DNA of 64,000 nt from Helianthus annuus. Its lineage: Eukaryota > Streptophyta > Magnoliopsida > Asterales > Asteraceae. This document shows, piece after piece, positions 24,801-34,975 of this stretch. The position numbers and the translations under genes were made by a program. Numbering within the stretch: the stretch's first letter is position 1; each line of letters begins with the position of its first letter. The stretch covers positions 141,638,760 through 141,702,759 of the forward strand of contig NC_035433.2 of NCBI RefSeq assembly GCF_002127325.2, given 5' to 3'. Under the pieces are notes generated by a model. It was given only the letters and a program-made list of their open reading frames with translations. It was not told the origin of the DNA and ran no database searches.

Positions 24801-24926
24801 TATAACTTTCACGGTCGATCGAGTGAACAACTGAGCCACCGGTGAACTTTCCGACGAGCGAGTCCGACCGGTGAAACAACCGAACTGAGATCGAGCTTCC
24901 AATGCGAAAGCTAATTCTCGTTTCAT
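14541..24926 (-). CDS. PHD-finger/GNAT acyltransferase, IDM1-like nuclear regulator
   Basis: Seventeen exons join in frame to 912 codons: 24216-24926, 23526-23597, 23234-23438, 23042-23147, 22537-22623, 21294-21380, 20718-20838, 19910-20022, 19650-19822, 18725-18929, 17536-17650, 17191-17445, 17035-17099, 16894-16950, 16685-16778, 15572-15712 and 14541-14672. All introns are GT-AG. The order is a basic/acidic N-terminus with a 3 x 20 residue repeat (about 141-200), a first TPL-binding (Jas-type) domain (about 228-290), a lysine/arginine-rich segment encoded twice, a second TPL-binding domain (about 464-520), a C4HC3 PHD finger (about 537-576, [11 protein letters not shown] to WYCRYC), a second zinc finger (about 623-678) and a GNAT fold with the acetyl-CoA motif GNQGKGYFQ (about 817-825). 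This matches the plant PHD-GNAT family that includes histone acetyltransferase IDM1/ROS4. The ATG at 24926 is chosen; an in-frame ATG at 24995 would add 23 hydrophobic residues. The role in chromatin is inferred. Confidence 0.88.
14780..15236. mobile_element. GAGCTCG-rich MITE in PHD-gene intron 16
   Basis: The region is packed with GAGCCGAGCTTGAGC-like motifs and has an inner tandem of about 60 bp (CGAGCTCGCAAACCTAAACG at about 15058 and 15110). It ends TTTGGACCCCTA, a TAGGGG-type end. It is probably an hAT-type non-autonomous element. The left border is unclear. Confidence 0.45.
15755..15831. repeat. (AAT)n microsatellite
   Basis: An AAT/TAA triplet run of about 77 bp, broken once near 15772-15782, in intron 15 of the PHD gene. 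It directly abuts the hairpin element that follows. Confidence 0.95.
15832..16190. mobile_element. Long hairpin MITE inserted in the AAT microsatellite
   Basis: The arm TAGTGTAAAAAGTGCTCAAA (15836 on) is mirrored by TTTGAGCACTTTTTACA near 16160-16178. Between them ATATAACACCATATAA-type motifs face their complements around a centre near 16000. Triplet repeats occur on both sides (16187-16210 resumes TAATAATAG and TTATTATTATT). The intron RNA would form a stem of well over 100 bp. Confidence 0.75.
16205..16660. repeat. Repeat-like GATATCGG-rich intron segment
   Basis: Motifs such as GATATCGG, CCGATATAT and ACCGATAT recur in both orientations near the two ends (about 16260-16320 and 16535-16650). 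This suggests an old inverted-repeat element, but I could not define its ends or class. Confidence 0.35.
18257..18671. mobile_element. hAT-type MITE with perfect 8-bp target duplication (copy 1 of 2)
   Basis: The 415-bp insert starts TAGGGGTC and ends CAGCCCTA, flanked by AATGTGAA at 18249-18256 and 18672-18679. Its outer parts are rich in CGGGTTCGGGT-type motifs. A clearly related copy lies in the opposite orientation at 31601-32054 and shares long inner runs such as AACATTAAGTTTTG. It sits in the intron between exons 10 and 11 of the PHD gene. Confidence 0.88.
19022..19560. repeat. Helitron-related repeat in PHD-gene intron 9
   Basis: Motifs CCCGACTTGTTTCCAAACAA and ACGTACATAAAA recur several times. 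They match sequence in the Helitron-like copies at about 36190-36390. The piece CCCGTCGCGCGTCGCGGCAG near 19041 looks like a damaged 3' hairpin. It is probably a fragment of the same family. Confidence 0.45.
20060..20640. repeat. Probable MITE in PHD-gene intron 7
   Basis: GGTTCGGGTTCGCGATTCG and GGTACGATCCGGTAC motifs near 20085-20190 face GTACGTATACGTATTCCG and ACGTACCAATTCG motifs near 20595-20645. I see no definite ends or target duplication, so the class is open. Confidence 0.35.
21290..21470 (-). repeat. Duplicated exon 6 unit (pair with 22530-22705)
   Basis: The 87-nt exon 21294-21380 and about 90 bp of the intron before it on the minus strand repeat the unit at 22537-22705. The two encoded 29-residue stretches differ at four positions, and both end in KTKRGRKRK. 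Both copies keep AG acceptor and GT donor sites. Since 87 is a multiple of three, inclusion of one or both leaves the frame intact. Confidence 0.9.
21490..21868. mobile_element. MITE between the duplicated exons
   Basis: Ends TCTTGGTTTTAAACTGTGC and GCAATTTAAAACCAAGA are inverted repeats. Next to them are GCGTGATGCGC and GCGCATCGCATGCGTCATGC motifs. Length is about 380 bp. No target duplication could be fixed. Confidence 0.6.
22005..22300. repeat. TCACTAGTGATAG repeat cluster, related to the Harbinger-like element
   Basis: The palindrome TATCACTAGTGATAG and variants (CACTCGTGAT) occur at about 22018, 22085, 22122, 22230 and 22268. The segment ATATCCAATCAAATTATGCC is similar to the right end of the 4265-5500 element read backwards. 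It is probably a short derivative of that family. Confidence 0.5.
24321..24507 (-). repeat. Coding minisatellite, 3 x 60 bp, in PHD-gene exon 1
   Basis: Three units of exactly 60 bp encode [20 protein letters not shown] with two or three changes in the unit nearest the exon end. The in-frame repeat lengthens a charged linker before the first TPL-binding domain. Near identity between units points to recent expansion. Confidence 0.95.
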
Positions 24927-25582
24927 TCTCGATTTCGTTAATCGATCGTATCGATTTTTAGGTTTTAAACAACAAAAAAAAGTAAAAAAAATCAAAAATT
25001 AATCGGTGAGAATGCGATTTCACGAACCGAATTGCAGAAACCCTAGATTCTTCACTCCAGAAACTTGATAGATTTCTTGATTTGAATGATTTTGTGATTT
25101 GAAAGTTGAAATTTGGAAGGTGAACAGAACCCTAGATTCCCTAGATATACTGGTATACAAAGGGGCTGTGTTATTATACTAAATCCTGGAATAAATTATT
25201 ATTATTATTAATATTATAATATTAATAAAAGTTAAATAAAATTGGAAACGTTATGTCTAACAAATTTTGATTTTTCTTTCTGGTTTGGTTTCTAACCAGT
25301 CAACTAAAAATTGACAGTTGTGTTGACTTTTTTAAATGTTTGTTTTTTAGTTTTTTGAATTTTTTGAATGGGAAAAATTTATATACGGCTAAAAGTATTT
25401 TTACACACATGATATTAATGTGTGAAATCCAAAAATTAGTCAATTTTCACGTGTTAATATAAATGTTTAATACTTAAAAAAATAGCAAATTAGCAATGTC
25501 CTTTAACCTAAGTTTAACTTTATCAAAGATCTACAAGAAAATCTCTTAAGATAATCCAAGATTCGGTTAAAATAAGATTGTA
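24927..25582. other. Upstream region of the PHD/GNAT gene
   Basis: Probable 5' UTR and promoter on the minus strand. I see no convincing TATA box. AT-rich sequence with an ATT run (about 25197-25210) continues up to the Helitron border at 25583. Confidence 0.4.
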
Positions 25583-25719
25583 TCTATACTATATAATAAA
25601 AGAAACCACTTTGAGGACACATGTCACTGGAGCCATCTATTTTTTAGCCTATTAAAATTAAATAATTATTTAAAATTAAATAATTATTTATGAGATATAC
25701 ATAGAGATATACTATTTAA

Positions 25720-26115
25720 GGGGAAGGTTCAAATGAAAACCACTATTTATTGTGAAAACTCGAAAACTAATTAAAAAAAGCCAAAAAAACATACAAAAAA
25801 AAATTTTTTTAATTTTTTTTTTTGCAATCAAAATTTCGCAGGTTTTTTAATATAAAAAAAAATTCAAAAAAAAAAAAAAAATTTTTGTGTAGTGCACATG
25901 TGTAATACTGCACATATGTATGTGTACTACACATGTGTATTATTACACATGTGCACTACACAAATTTTTTTTTTTTAAAAAGTTTTTTTTATATATAAAA
26001 ACTAGCGATTTTTATAAAAAAAATTGAAAAAAAAAAATTTTGTGTGTTTTTTAGGCTTTTTTTAGTTAGTTTTCGAGTTTTCACAATAAAAGTGGTTTTC
26101 ATTTGAACCATCCCC
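25720..26115. mobile_element. MULE-type MITE nested in Helitron A
   Basis: Inverted ends GGGGAAGGTTCAAATGAAAA and TTTTCATTTGAACCATCCCC enclose 396 bp. The direct repeat TACTATTTAA is perfect at 25710-25719 and 26116-26125 (9 or 10 bp depending on the edge base), as for Mutator-like elements. The centre is a palindrome with ACACATGTG motifs. Confidence 0.88.
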
Positions 26116-26539
26116 TACTATTTAATATATATAATTATAAGGTAGAGATATAGTATAGATTAAAAATTTATTTATAAAATATACTATTAATATTAAATTA
26201 TTATTTTCATAATAAATTTTCTTAGATATAGGAATAGGTTACATTAGTAGAGAGATTTTATTTTAATATTTACGTTTATACTTTTACATCCAAATTTAGG
26301 TAACATATTTAAATTGTCTATGACTCTTTATAATCAGTAATATGTTTTAAATATATTTAACTTTTTATAATCAGTAAATGTTTTAAATATATTTATTTTA
26401 AATAAAATATTACATATTTTTTAAATATGTTTTATAAAAATAAGAATATGACTTAAGATGTAATTTTAAGGAGAGAAAAATTATTATTATTTAATAGGAG
26501 AGAAAATGCAGGAAATCAAAATCTGAAATTAATCAGAAC

Positions 26540-27330
26540 TCAACTCGTGTATTACACGAGGTTTTTTAAAGATATAAGTTTTTATTATTAACTATATGAA
26601 ATTACATTTATTCAACCCGTGTAACACACAGGGTTTTTTAACATACCACTTTTTTTATCATTTACTATACAAAATTACATTTATCCAACCCGTGTAATAC
26701 ATGAGGTATTTAAAAATATATTTTTTTATTATTTGATATATAAATTCAACACGTGTAATACACGGGGTTTTTTAAAGATATAATTTTTTTGTAAATTACG
26801 GGTCGAAACGGTTCAGCTCGAAACGGTTCGGGTTCGAAACGGTTCGCGCCGAAACGGATTTTTATGATTTTCTAGAATTTTTATGATTTTTTAGAATTTT
26901 TTTGGAATTTTTTTGATTTTTTGGAATTGGATCAAAATGGCAATTGAAAACATTTAAAATGAAAATCACCAAAATACCCCTGGTTAAAGATGGAGTTTTT
27001 GGATTGAGTTAGCGTATGTGATCAAAATGACAAAAAAAGGAAAAGTCAGGGACCCAGAGGCAAAAAAAAACTATTTGAACTAAAATGACAAATTTGGACA
27101 AAACTCAGGTACTAAAATGGCAATTTAGTCTTCATTATTTGATGTATAAAATTATATTTATTCAACCTGTACAACAATACAAGGGGTTTTTAAAGATATA
27201 ACTTTTTATTTTTTAGTATATAAAATTATATGTATTCAATCCATGTAATAAACAAAGTTTTTAAAGAAATATTATTTTATTATTTAATATATAAATTCAC
27301 ATTTATTCAGCCCGTGTAATACACGGGGTT
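26540..27330 (+). repeat. Degenerate tandem copies of the Helitron 3' hairpin unit
   Basis: Units of roughly 70-90 bp start with a decayed ACCCGTGTAATACACGGGG hairpin, then TTTTTTAAAGATATAA and a TTATTATTTAATATATAAA segment. Copies lie near 26543, 26619, 26688, 26750, 27166, 27238 and 27310. The gap 26800-27130 contains unrelated sequence. Only the last copy has the CTAG end. Confidence 0.7.
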
Positions 27331-28023
27331 CTAATCTAGTATATATATATACTAGGCTATCACCCGGGAACATCCCGGGCTAGAAAAAAAATAATTTTCA
27401 ATAATCAAAAGTATATAAACAACATTTTGAACCTCTTTAGTTTCTTGTTTTCCTTTCCACCACAAATTTTTTGTTGGGTTTCATCAGTATCCCAACTTTG
27501 CCTCCATATGTATTCAAAGTTTTCATGTAAAACTAATTCCTTTTTAATTCATAATGAGATCTCTGTATAAAAATGTTTTCGCAACACATACGCCAGTGGT
27601 GGCTTTGATGGTGTGCGGGGAGGACCTCCGCACAAGGCCCATGATTTCGAGGGACACATGATTTGTAAAAAAAAATCCGATATATGTATATGTAGATATT
27701 TTTTAAAATAGTAAACACATAACAATTCCAATATAGGTCCATTTACAAATCGTTTATCAAGGTTTAGAATTTAGCCCACTTGGCATTAGGTTTATTAAGC
27801 CCGGTAATAATTTGATTTAAAAAAATAATAAAACATTACGGAATAACACATTTCTTCAAGCTCGAATAGGGTACGTAAATTCTCAAAGACGTCTCTACCA
27901 AACATTAGAAAATGATTATTAAATTAAAACTTATTAGTGTTGTTGTTATGCCCTCCTAATTCAATCTACGAAAAAACAAATGCAAATTATCACTCTTATA
28001 ATGTAGTAAGCTAATTATTAATA

Positions 28024-28400
28024 GAGTAAAATGCACGGATAGTCCCTGTGGTTTGGTGAAATTTCACCTTTAGTCCCAAACTTTTCAGAATTACACTCTT
28101 AGTCCCTGTGGTTTGACAAGTTGTTACTCGGATAGTCCCCAAAGCGGATGGAGGTTAGTTTTTCTGGTTAAGTGGGTGTGAAATGACAAGGACTATCCGA
28201 GTAACAACTTTTCAAACCACATGGACTATCCGAGTAACAACTTGTCAAACCACAGGGACTATCCGAGTAACCTTCATCCGCTTTAGGACTATCCGAGTAA
28301 CAACTTGTCAAACAACAGGGACTAAGAGTGTAATTCTAAAAAGATGGGGACTAAAAGTGAAATTTCACCAAACCACAGAGACTATCCGTGCATTTTACTC
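28024..28400. mobile_element. MULE-type fold-back MITE with 9-bp target duplication
   Basis: Ends GAGTAAAATGCACGGATAGT and its complement at 28381-28400 are flanked by TTATTAATA at 28015-28023 and 28401-28409, a perfect 9-bp repeat. The inside repeats GGACTATCCGAGTAACAACT three times. It belongs to the same style of fold-back element as those in the pectinesterase introns. Confidence 0.88.
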
Positions 28401-28479
28401 TTATTAATAAAAACATAACATTTTGGCACAATAATCACCACTCATATATTTCCAACTTATAAATTAGCAACATTTAGTT

Positions 28480-29663
28480 GCTTTATGGAGTTGTAATTTG
28501 TGGATGGGGAGTTTTTCAAAAAAATTTTGCATTTTTCATTTTTAACACCTTTGAGTTTTTTAGTTTTAACCCTAAGCTTTTTAACTTTTCAATTTAACCT
28601 CAACACTTTTTAATTTTCAACTTTAGTCTCTCATACTTTTCATTTTTTGTAAGTTTTTCAGTTCACGCTTCGTTCTAAATTTTGCGAGTCAACACGCAGC
28701 AACGTGCGTGTGGGGTTCTACGTTTTTTTGTCTATTTCTTCACATTTGACAGGCCAGTTGCAACACAATTCTTTTTCTCCGTTTGATAAGTTTGTCGCAA
28801 CTCGCAGATCTTAGATCAACTTAGTTATTCTTTTCTACGTTTTACGTTTCTGTCTAATTTCATCGCATAAACACGCCGCAACGGGCGTGCGTGGTTCAAT
28901 GATTTTACGTATGTTTTTGTTCGGTGTTATTTTTTTACCTTTTTATTTATTTTATTTTTACAAGCTCTTCTGATGTTGGTGTTCGCTGACAGTGGTTTGG
29001 CATTAGTGCTACTTGGCACAATTTTAAGAACGTTATTAACATATTAAGTTTTCTACTAATAATTTCTTTCGAGTTTACCGTTATACCTCATTTACTTAAG
29101 AAAAACTATTTTTTCACGTGCATATTATTATATACGTGCCGGTATAAAATTCGATTTGCTCTACGTGTCAACATAAACTTTTTCTGGAAACAAGTCATAC
29201 ATTTTGCATTAAAAAAAAAACATTTTTATGTGCATATTTTTATGTACGTTTCGGTTTAATTTGAGTTGGTGTATGTTTCGACGTAATTTATTTTGGGAAT
29301 CGAGTTAGGTGGTGTTTTGTAAATTTTGTTTCTAACCGAATGGAGTTAAATTGTGGTTTTCTTTTTTTCAATTTTTACTAAAGCTCTAATTCATCTCTTT
29401 TGGTTATACGTGTCATCTTTTCTGTTATACCCGCTATATTTTCTATATATGAATCAGGTCAAATTTAATACGTTATGATTGTACGGTACATATTTGATTT
29501 ACTTTATGTTTGATCCAATTACAATGCTTATATAGGTTACGTTGAGTTCAGTCGGATACGTCGAAACGCGTGTTTTCATATGGTTAACGCACATAAAGTT
29601 TGGACTAATCCATTTGAAGTTTGCGATGTACCGCGCCGCAACGCGCGCGGGTGTTATTGCTAG
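28480..29663 (+). mobile_element. Helitron-like copy C
   Basis: The 3' end is a CG-rich hairpin (CCGCGCCGCAACGCGCGCGG) followed by GTGTTATTGCTAG and T (29664). The body is homologous, in opposite orientation, to 35826-37095, with shared runs such as ACTAATCCATT and CAACGTGCGTGT. The left border is only approximate because no TC end is evident. No coding sequence is seen. Confidence 0.6.
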
Positions 29664-31418
29664 TTATATTTATTTACTATCATAATGTAAATTAATGTAC
29701 TTAAGTATATTTTTTTTACCATATGTTAAAATATAGCAGTGTAACTTTTATAAAATTTAGATATAGGTTAATTTTTCTAATAGCATTTTATATGAGCATA
29801 TATGATATATTTATGGGATAATAGAGGCTTATCTTTGTTATTTTAAAAGCATACAAACACCAAAGTGTTATATTTGCAACCATTATGTCTATCTTTAGTC
29901 ATACATCGATCATGATGCAAAACATCATGTCATAGTCTATATAGTGTCCATGCATGAGAATGAGTTTCATTTTCCTTCCCAGTATAAGTCAGACGTGAAG
30001 CCTAGTAGAAGTAAACATTTATAAAATGTAATACTGAGAAAAACAAACTTGTTTTATATTAATCGCGAATTTCGCAGGTAGGAAATTTTACTTTATATTC
30101 ATTGAACTATGTCAAAAACGTGTTTTATAAATGTTTTGGATTGAAGGTTGTAGTCATTAGGGTTGCGAAGAAAAACTGATTTATAATTGTTTCAAATTGA
30201 AAGTTGTAGTTATTAATTAGGGTTGCGAGTATGGTCAGAAACTTTGGGCAAGAACCGGAGGCAGAAACTTGCCTCACTGAATGACCCACGACACAAAAAA
30301 AAAAAAACTTTTATTTATTATAACAGATTATTAGAACTTTATTAATGTTGGGTCTCTTCTTTATTATAACACTTAACATGTACCAAAAACTAAAAAACTA
30401 TCATGAATTCTCCAAGGCTTTAACATCACCACCATCACCAACCTTTGAAACACACAAACACGATATATTTTGATATGCACAATCACATTAGATTTCAATA
30501 TTGGCTTACGAATAACATAAAATATCAACTCCTAGCCTATAAAACAGCTAACAAACACGATTTCTTAGGAGAGGTTGGAAGGAAAAGAATCGGATAACAT
30601 GCAAATTTTATGTTTGTTGCTGAAAGGGCATGTGGTGGAAGGACGACGCAGAGCCGCATAAGATGAGTACCACACAGTGGCTTAACACAAACATATAATA
30701 TCTACTGGCATAGAGATAAACTTTGTTATGAAATCACTTTTCAATTTAAACGTGTAAAAATGATACTGAAATAAAAAATTATTGATAAGTGAGTACATGA
30801 AAATCACAAATTCCTAAATACTTCTTTATAAACTACATTTGTGGTTTTATTAGTACGTTTGCCGTCGTTGTCCAAATGGTGTCACAACATATAGTATTCC
30901 CTTGCTTTTGTTTGACCAATGCCTTCTAGTCAATCTTTGCATCCAGAACTTGGCCCACTTCTTGAAGCAAAGTTATCTTCCTTTTTTTTGACAAGCCAAC
31001 GAAATCCTGTTAAAACAAAAAATATTTTCAAAACACCTATTTTAATAAATAAAAATTATCTATTTTGGTAATAAAATACCTATTTTGGTAAATATTTTCA
31101 AATCATCCATTTTAATAAATACTTTTTTCCCCACAACACCCTTTTGGAAATCACCCATTTAAATAAATATTTTTTTTTCACAACACCCTTTTGTAAAATA
31201 TATAGTAAACGAATTTTATTTACATTGAAGGTATACTAAATTTGTTTTTTAATTACTCCATTTGAATTCCAATATTTTGTACCTCATGCCCAATGTAGTT
31301 CCATATTTCAGAAGTGTGACCCAAAACAAACAAAACAATTTTGACCTGCCATATGAAGTCAAAGTCATTAACTACCTAAGTCAACATCAACTAATTAAAG
31401 ATAATAAAGAAGAGGGAA
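29664..31418. other. AT-rich interior of Helitron B
   Basis: No recognisable gene. A minus-strand frame near 30850-30970 (with KWAKFWMQRLTRRHW) follows an acceptor-like site and could be an exon piece, but I cannot name it. Degenerate repeats of TTTTGGTAAATATTTTCAAA-type sequence occur at about 31020-31190. Confidence 0.35.
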
Positions 31419-31600
31419 TTACCACAAATGCTGTTGAAGTCTGTTTTTAAGCAGTTGACCATTAGTAAGTCTGACCATACGGCCACGGGTCAACGCTTGG
31501 AACTCAATAATTGCACGCATGCATCTCAAAGTAACAACAGCCTGTCTACTAACCAAGTGGCCACGAACTAAAGCTTGAAGCCTTATGATACCCTTGAGAG
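31419..31600 (-). pseudogene. IQD-family exon fragment (calmodulin-binding IQ67 domain)
   Basis: The minus-strand frame contains TLKGIIRLQALVRGHLVSRQ and continues to TLRCMRAIIEFQALTRGR. This is the core of the plant IQ67 domain, with IQ-type helices that bind calmodulin, closest by memory to the IQD29-31 subgroup. The frame runs to a donor-like GTAATT near 31420. On the 5' side it is cut by an hAT MITE starting at 31601, and the sequence beyond the MITE does not continue the domain. It is therefore a fragment rather than a working gene. Confidence 0.75.
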
Positions 31601-32054
31601 TAGGACTGTTCATTTTTATCCAAAACCCAACCCGAATTCAAAGCCACCCGAACCCGAATTAGGGAATATCCGAAAAACCCGAACCCGACCAACCCGAACT
31701 TTAAATGGTTCGGTTATCGGGTCACTTTTTCCCTACCAAAACCCCGAACAACCCGACCCGAAAACCCGAAACCCGACAAAAAACCTGAACATTTATTGTT
31801 TTTTTCTTATAGAAGTGTTTTGGTTTGGAGTCTTTTATATATGAAACATTAAGTTTTGGGACTTTTAAATATTATAATAGCATATTGTCAAATAGAGTTT
31901 GAACTTTGATGATATTTTTAAAGTAGCAATATGAATTTTATGATATCTTGTAAAAAAAACTTAAATTTTTCATTTTACATCGAAACCCGAAAACCGAACA
32001 ACCCGACCCGAACTAACCCAAACCCGAATAACGCAAAACCGACTAACCATCCTA
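31601..32054. mobile_element. hAT-type MITE (copy 2 of 2) joined to the IQD fragment
   Basis: Starts TAGGACTGTTCATTTTTATC and ends CATCCTA. It is homologous over its length to the reverse complement of 18257-18671. Unlike that copy, the flanking 8-mers (CTTGAGAG and GGTTCAAT) do not match, so one flank has probably been replaced by a rearrangement. Confidence 0.8.
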
Positions 32055-32633
32055 GGTTCAATGACTGAAGTTGGCTACAGTTGTATCCGATTGCCAGCAC
32101 ACACAATCAAGCATCCGTGATTAACTCAAATCTAGACGTGGCAAATTAACGCAGGTCAAAGCAAGGTTGGTAACGGGTCAAAACACGCAATTTTTGCACG
32201 AGCTAACACAGGTCAGTTTGGATTTGAGTGACCCAACCCGCTTTTTGTCCAAAAATATTTATATTTTTATAAATTTTCCGTTCCTATTGAATATTATTTC
32301 AATACTAACTTATCATCGTTCCTTTAGGAACGAAAGGGAACGATACTACAAAAACATACAAAATCACATCAAGTGTAAACCAAATATATCAAGAAACATA
32401 ACTTTAGCTTTTATTTATGAAGATTTAATTCTCTCTAAGCTCTGATTCGACCCGAATACCTAAATCACATCAAGTGTAAACCAAATATTTTTATTTCTGT
32501 TTAAAAAAAACAAATAAATTTACCTATTTTTATTCCTCGACAACCTGGCAGTTCTCCGGTCTCCGCTTTTGGGGCGGGGGTGCTTGATCGCTTGGCTTTC
32601 CTTTTCCTCTAATGATTAAAAAACAAACAACCA

Positions 32634-33870
32634 TTAAAGTGTCATTGGTATAAACTTATTTTTGACCAAGTAAGTCAAACCATCAATAAACTCTGTGTAG
32701 TTTAATGGGACCATGACCATGTCAATGCCAGCGTTAATTCCAGCTAATATGGAATATATGTAATTAGCATGTGGAGGATCAGTGATCGAGTCAATGCCTT
32801 GCCAATCTGATATCACAAATCCCTGAGAAAAAAAAGAAAAGTTAAAAGTTCATCTGAACTATTCAGTTTTTTTCCCTTCTATGCCAGTTAAGTTATATCT
32901 GAAATTAAACTGAAAAAGAGAATATGTACTTTGAATTTGAGTTTGTTTTTGAGGTAGCCAGTAACAAGCTTACGGTTAGCGTGCATTTTAACCCCGCTCC
33001 AGCTAGAATATGAAGTCATAATGGTAGCCACTCCTTTAATGACTGAATCATTGTATGCTGGCATGTGTATACCGAACATTTTTTTACTGCTTATCATCGT
33101 GTTGCCGGTATTTTCTCCTAGATGAGTTTCTCCATCACCTACATAGTGCTTAGCACAGGCTGCAATTTTTTGTCTGTAAAATAAGAAAAAAAATTCAATG
33201 GATGTCAGATCAAATTAGATATTTTCAATCTTATAAAGGTCAATGATATGCAGCACATAATATCACTTACTGTCCACTAACAAAACGGGCACCCTTTTCG
33301 GAATCATCAGTGATCTCTCCTTGTAAACTTGATATGATTTTAGTCATTAATCTTACAATTTCAGGATCTTCGCTGTAGCTTTCGTAACAACGACCCCATC
33401 TCGGATCTCCACAAACCTGTTTAAGTGCAATTTATGATTTACTTAAATATTATATTAACTGAAATTCGTTAATATTGATCAACTTACTGCAATACAAGGT
33501 GCAAAAGTATATTGTATGCCATTTGCTCTAACTTCAAGTGCTGTAGCAGCCCCAATCTTCTTAATTAGTAAAGGATCTCTATTGAATTGTTCACATAGAC
33601 CAATCAAGTTTAGTGCATCACAGGGTTGTGCTACACATACATATCTATATACTATATGTACTTGCCTGGTAACTCCAAGACCAGAATTATGAAGAAAGAT
33701 TGTTGCTCCATAGGCAGCACTATGTCCATGAACAGCATCAATCCCATCAATATAAGGTATCCCTAAACGTGTAGATAATGCGCCATTTTGGAAATCGTTG
33801 ACCATGTTGACCCATGTCTTTGGGGTTGCATGTTTAGATGGGGTACTTCCTCCTCCACTTAACACGCTCC
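32634..33870 (-). pseudogene. GH3 beta-glucan exohydrolase fragment, five exons
   Basis: Exons 33666-33870, 33488-33578, 33271-33416, 32930-33173 and 32634-32822 join in one frame. They encode part of the N-terminal barrel of glycoside hydrolase family 3: [15 protein letters not shown], the TRDP segment, FAPCIAV, RWGRCYES, KHYVGDG and the nucleophile motif GFVISDWQGID. The first intron uses a GC donor (AG|GCAAGT), the others GT. Secretion signal, start region and the second domain with the acid/base Glu are missing, and a stop follows shortly after IPMT at about 32637. Family members have about 600 residues, so this is a captured or truncated piece inside candidate Helitron B. The open frame and intact splice sites indicate a fairly recent origin. 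Confidence 0.8.
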
Positions 33871-34006
33871 CTAATCAAAAGACATATGATCATTAAAAGG
33901 AACCAATAAACCTGTAAAAAGTGTAGATATGGATTGTTTAAACTATGTATAAAAGTTAAGAATGAGTATGTTTATTGATGAATAATAAGTTGACAAGTCA
34001 AACACA

Positions 34007-34214
34007 GGGGGTGTTTGGGATTCCTTCTCAATAAGAACTTATTGACTTATATAAGTCATAAGTGAGAAGTTAGAAATTCTAACTTCTCAAAAATAACTTC
34101 TCAACACACAAAATCTTCTTAAATAAGTTAATCCAAATACTATAAAAACAACTTATTAACTTTTATAAGTCAATAAGTTATAAGTTACTCCAAAATAAGC
34201 TAACCCAAACACCC
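34007..34214. mobile_element. MITE of the GGTGTTTGG type
   Basis: Ends GGGGGTGTTTGGGATTCC and AAGCTAACCCAAACACCC are inverted, and the inner part is AACTTATTGACTTATATAAG-rich and palindromic. It lies just upstream of the GH3 fragment. No clear target duplication is visible. Confidence 0.6.
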
Positions 34215-34309
34215 ACACAAGCTAAATTTATATCCTCTTGAATATTGATTCAAGCTAAATTTAACAAACCTTGTCACCAAATAGTTAAAAAAGTACCTGT
34301 GCATAAGCC

Positions 34310-34975
34310 ACCATAGAAGTGTTGTAAGCTACCATTTCACACTTAACCATGGAAATACCAACCAACTGAAACACATCCTCCTGTGATAACAACAATAACC
34401 TAAAAACATCAATAAATCCTTCGAATCTTATCAATTTTCATTTACTTAATTAACAACAACTGATACGAGATACGGTATTTCTACAAACCTGGCTAGATTT
34501 CGAATTGATGACCGCATAAAATAGAACCTGTCCATTTGAGTTTGTTGCAAAGACATCTGAAATTTCATCACCTAAAACGCCATCACCTAATTTAGATCAT
34601 AAGCATATATCAGTTCTACTCCCTTTCAAATGTTGTAATTATAAGAAATAGTTTAGAGAATGAATTTAAGCAAGAATACCTTCCACAACACAATATAGCA
34701 AGTAATCAATTCCAATTTCAGATGTATTTCAATAAAAAAACAAAATGAATTTAGAGAAAAATGATTAAAACCCTATCCCCAAATTCAACACTATGATGAC
34801 CGACCATCAAGCCCTTTGTTTTGACACATTAGTGTTAAGAGAATAACACTGACCTTGTACCACCATATGATTCTTGGTCAGAATCATCACCGTCTCGTCT
34901 CGTCTGATACCATATGCGTCCCTCTATCCCCGGATCTGGTGGGTCGCCGTTACACATTCCCTTTTATCAGTTTGC
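34310..34975 (-). pseudogene. Unidentified exon-like segments in candidate Helitron B
   Basis: Three open stretches on the minus strand have codon-like composition and splice-like borders. They lie at about 34310-34385 (with MVKCEMVAYNTSMVAYAQ before a GTACTT donor), about 34485-34575 (with DVFATNSNGQVLFYAVINS) and about 34857-34960 (with IEGRIWYQTRRDGDDSDQES). I do not recognise the genes. They do not fit the missing GH3 N-terminus. They may be exons of one or more captured genes. Confidence 0.35.

Larger units (their letters stand above)
25583..27339 (+). mobile_element. Helitron A (non-autonomous)
   Basis: The 5' end reads TCTATACTATATAATAAAAG after an A (25582). The 3' end has a hairpin CCCGTGTAATACACGGG (27311-27327) and then TTCTAATCTAG followed by T (27340). 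TC at the start, a hairpin about 10 bp before CTRR and insertion between A and T define plant Helitrons. No RepHel ORF is present. A MULE MITE (25720-26115) is nested inside, and the 3' part holds several decayed copies of the terminal hairpin. Confidence 0.85.

Noticed and set aside
25870..25975. ACACATGTG palindromes as regulatory sites
   Set aside because: They are the centre of a fold-back MITE with a perfect target duplication.
32634..33870. Complete beta-glucan exohydrolase gene
   Set aside because: Signal peptide, N-terminal exon and the whole second domain with the acid/base residue are missing, and it lies inside a Helitron-like structure.
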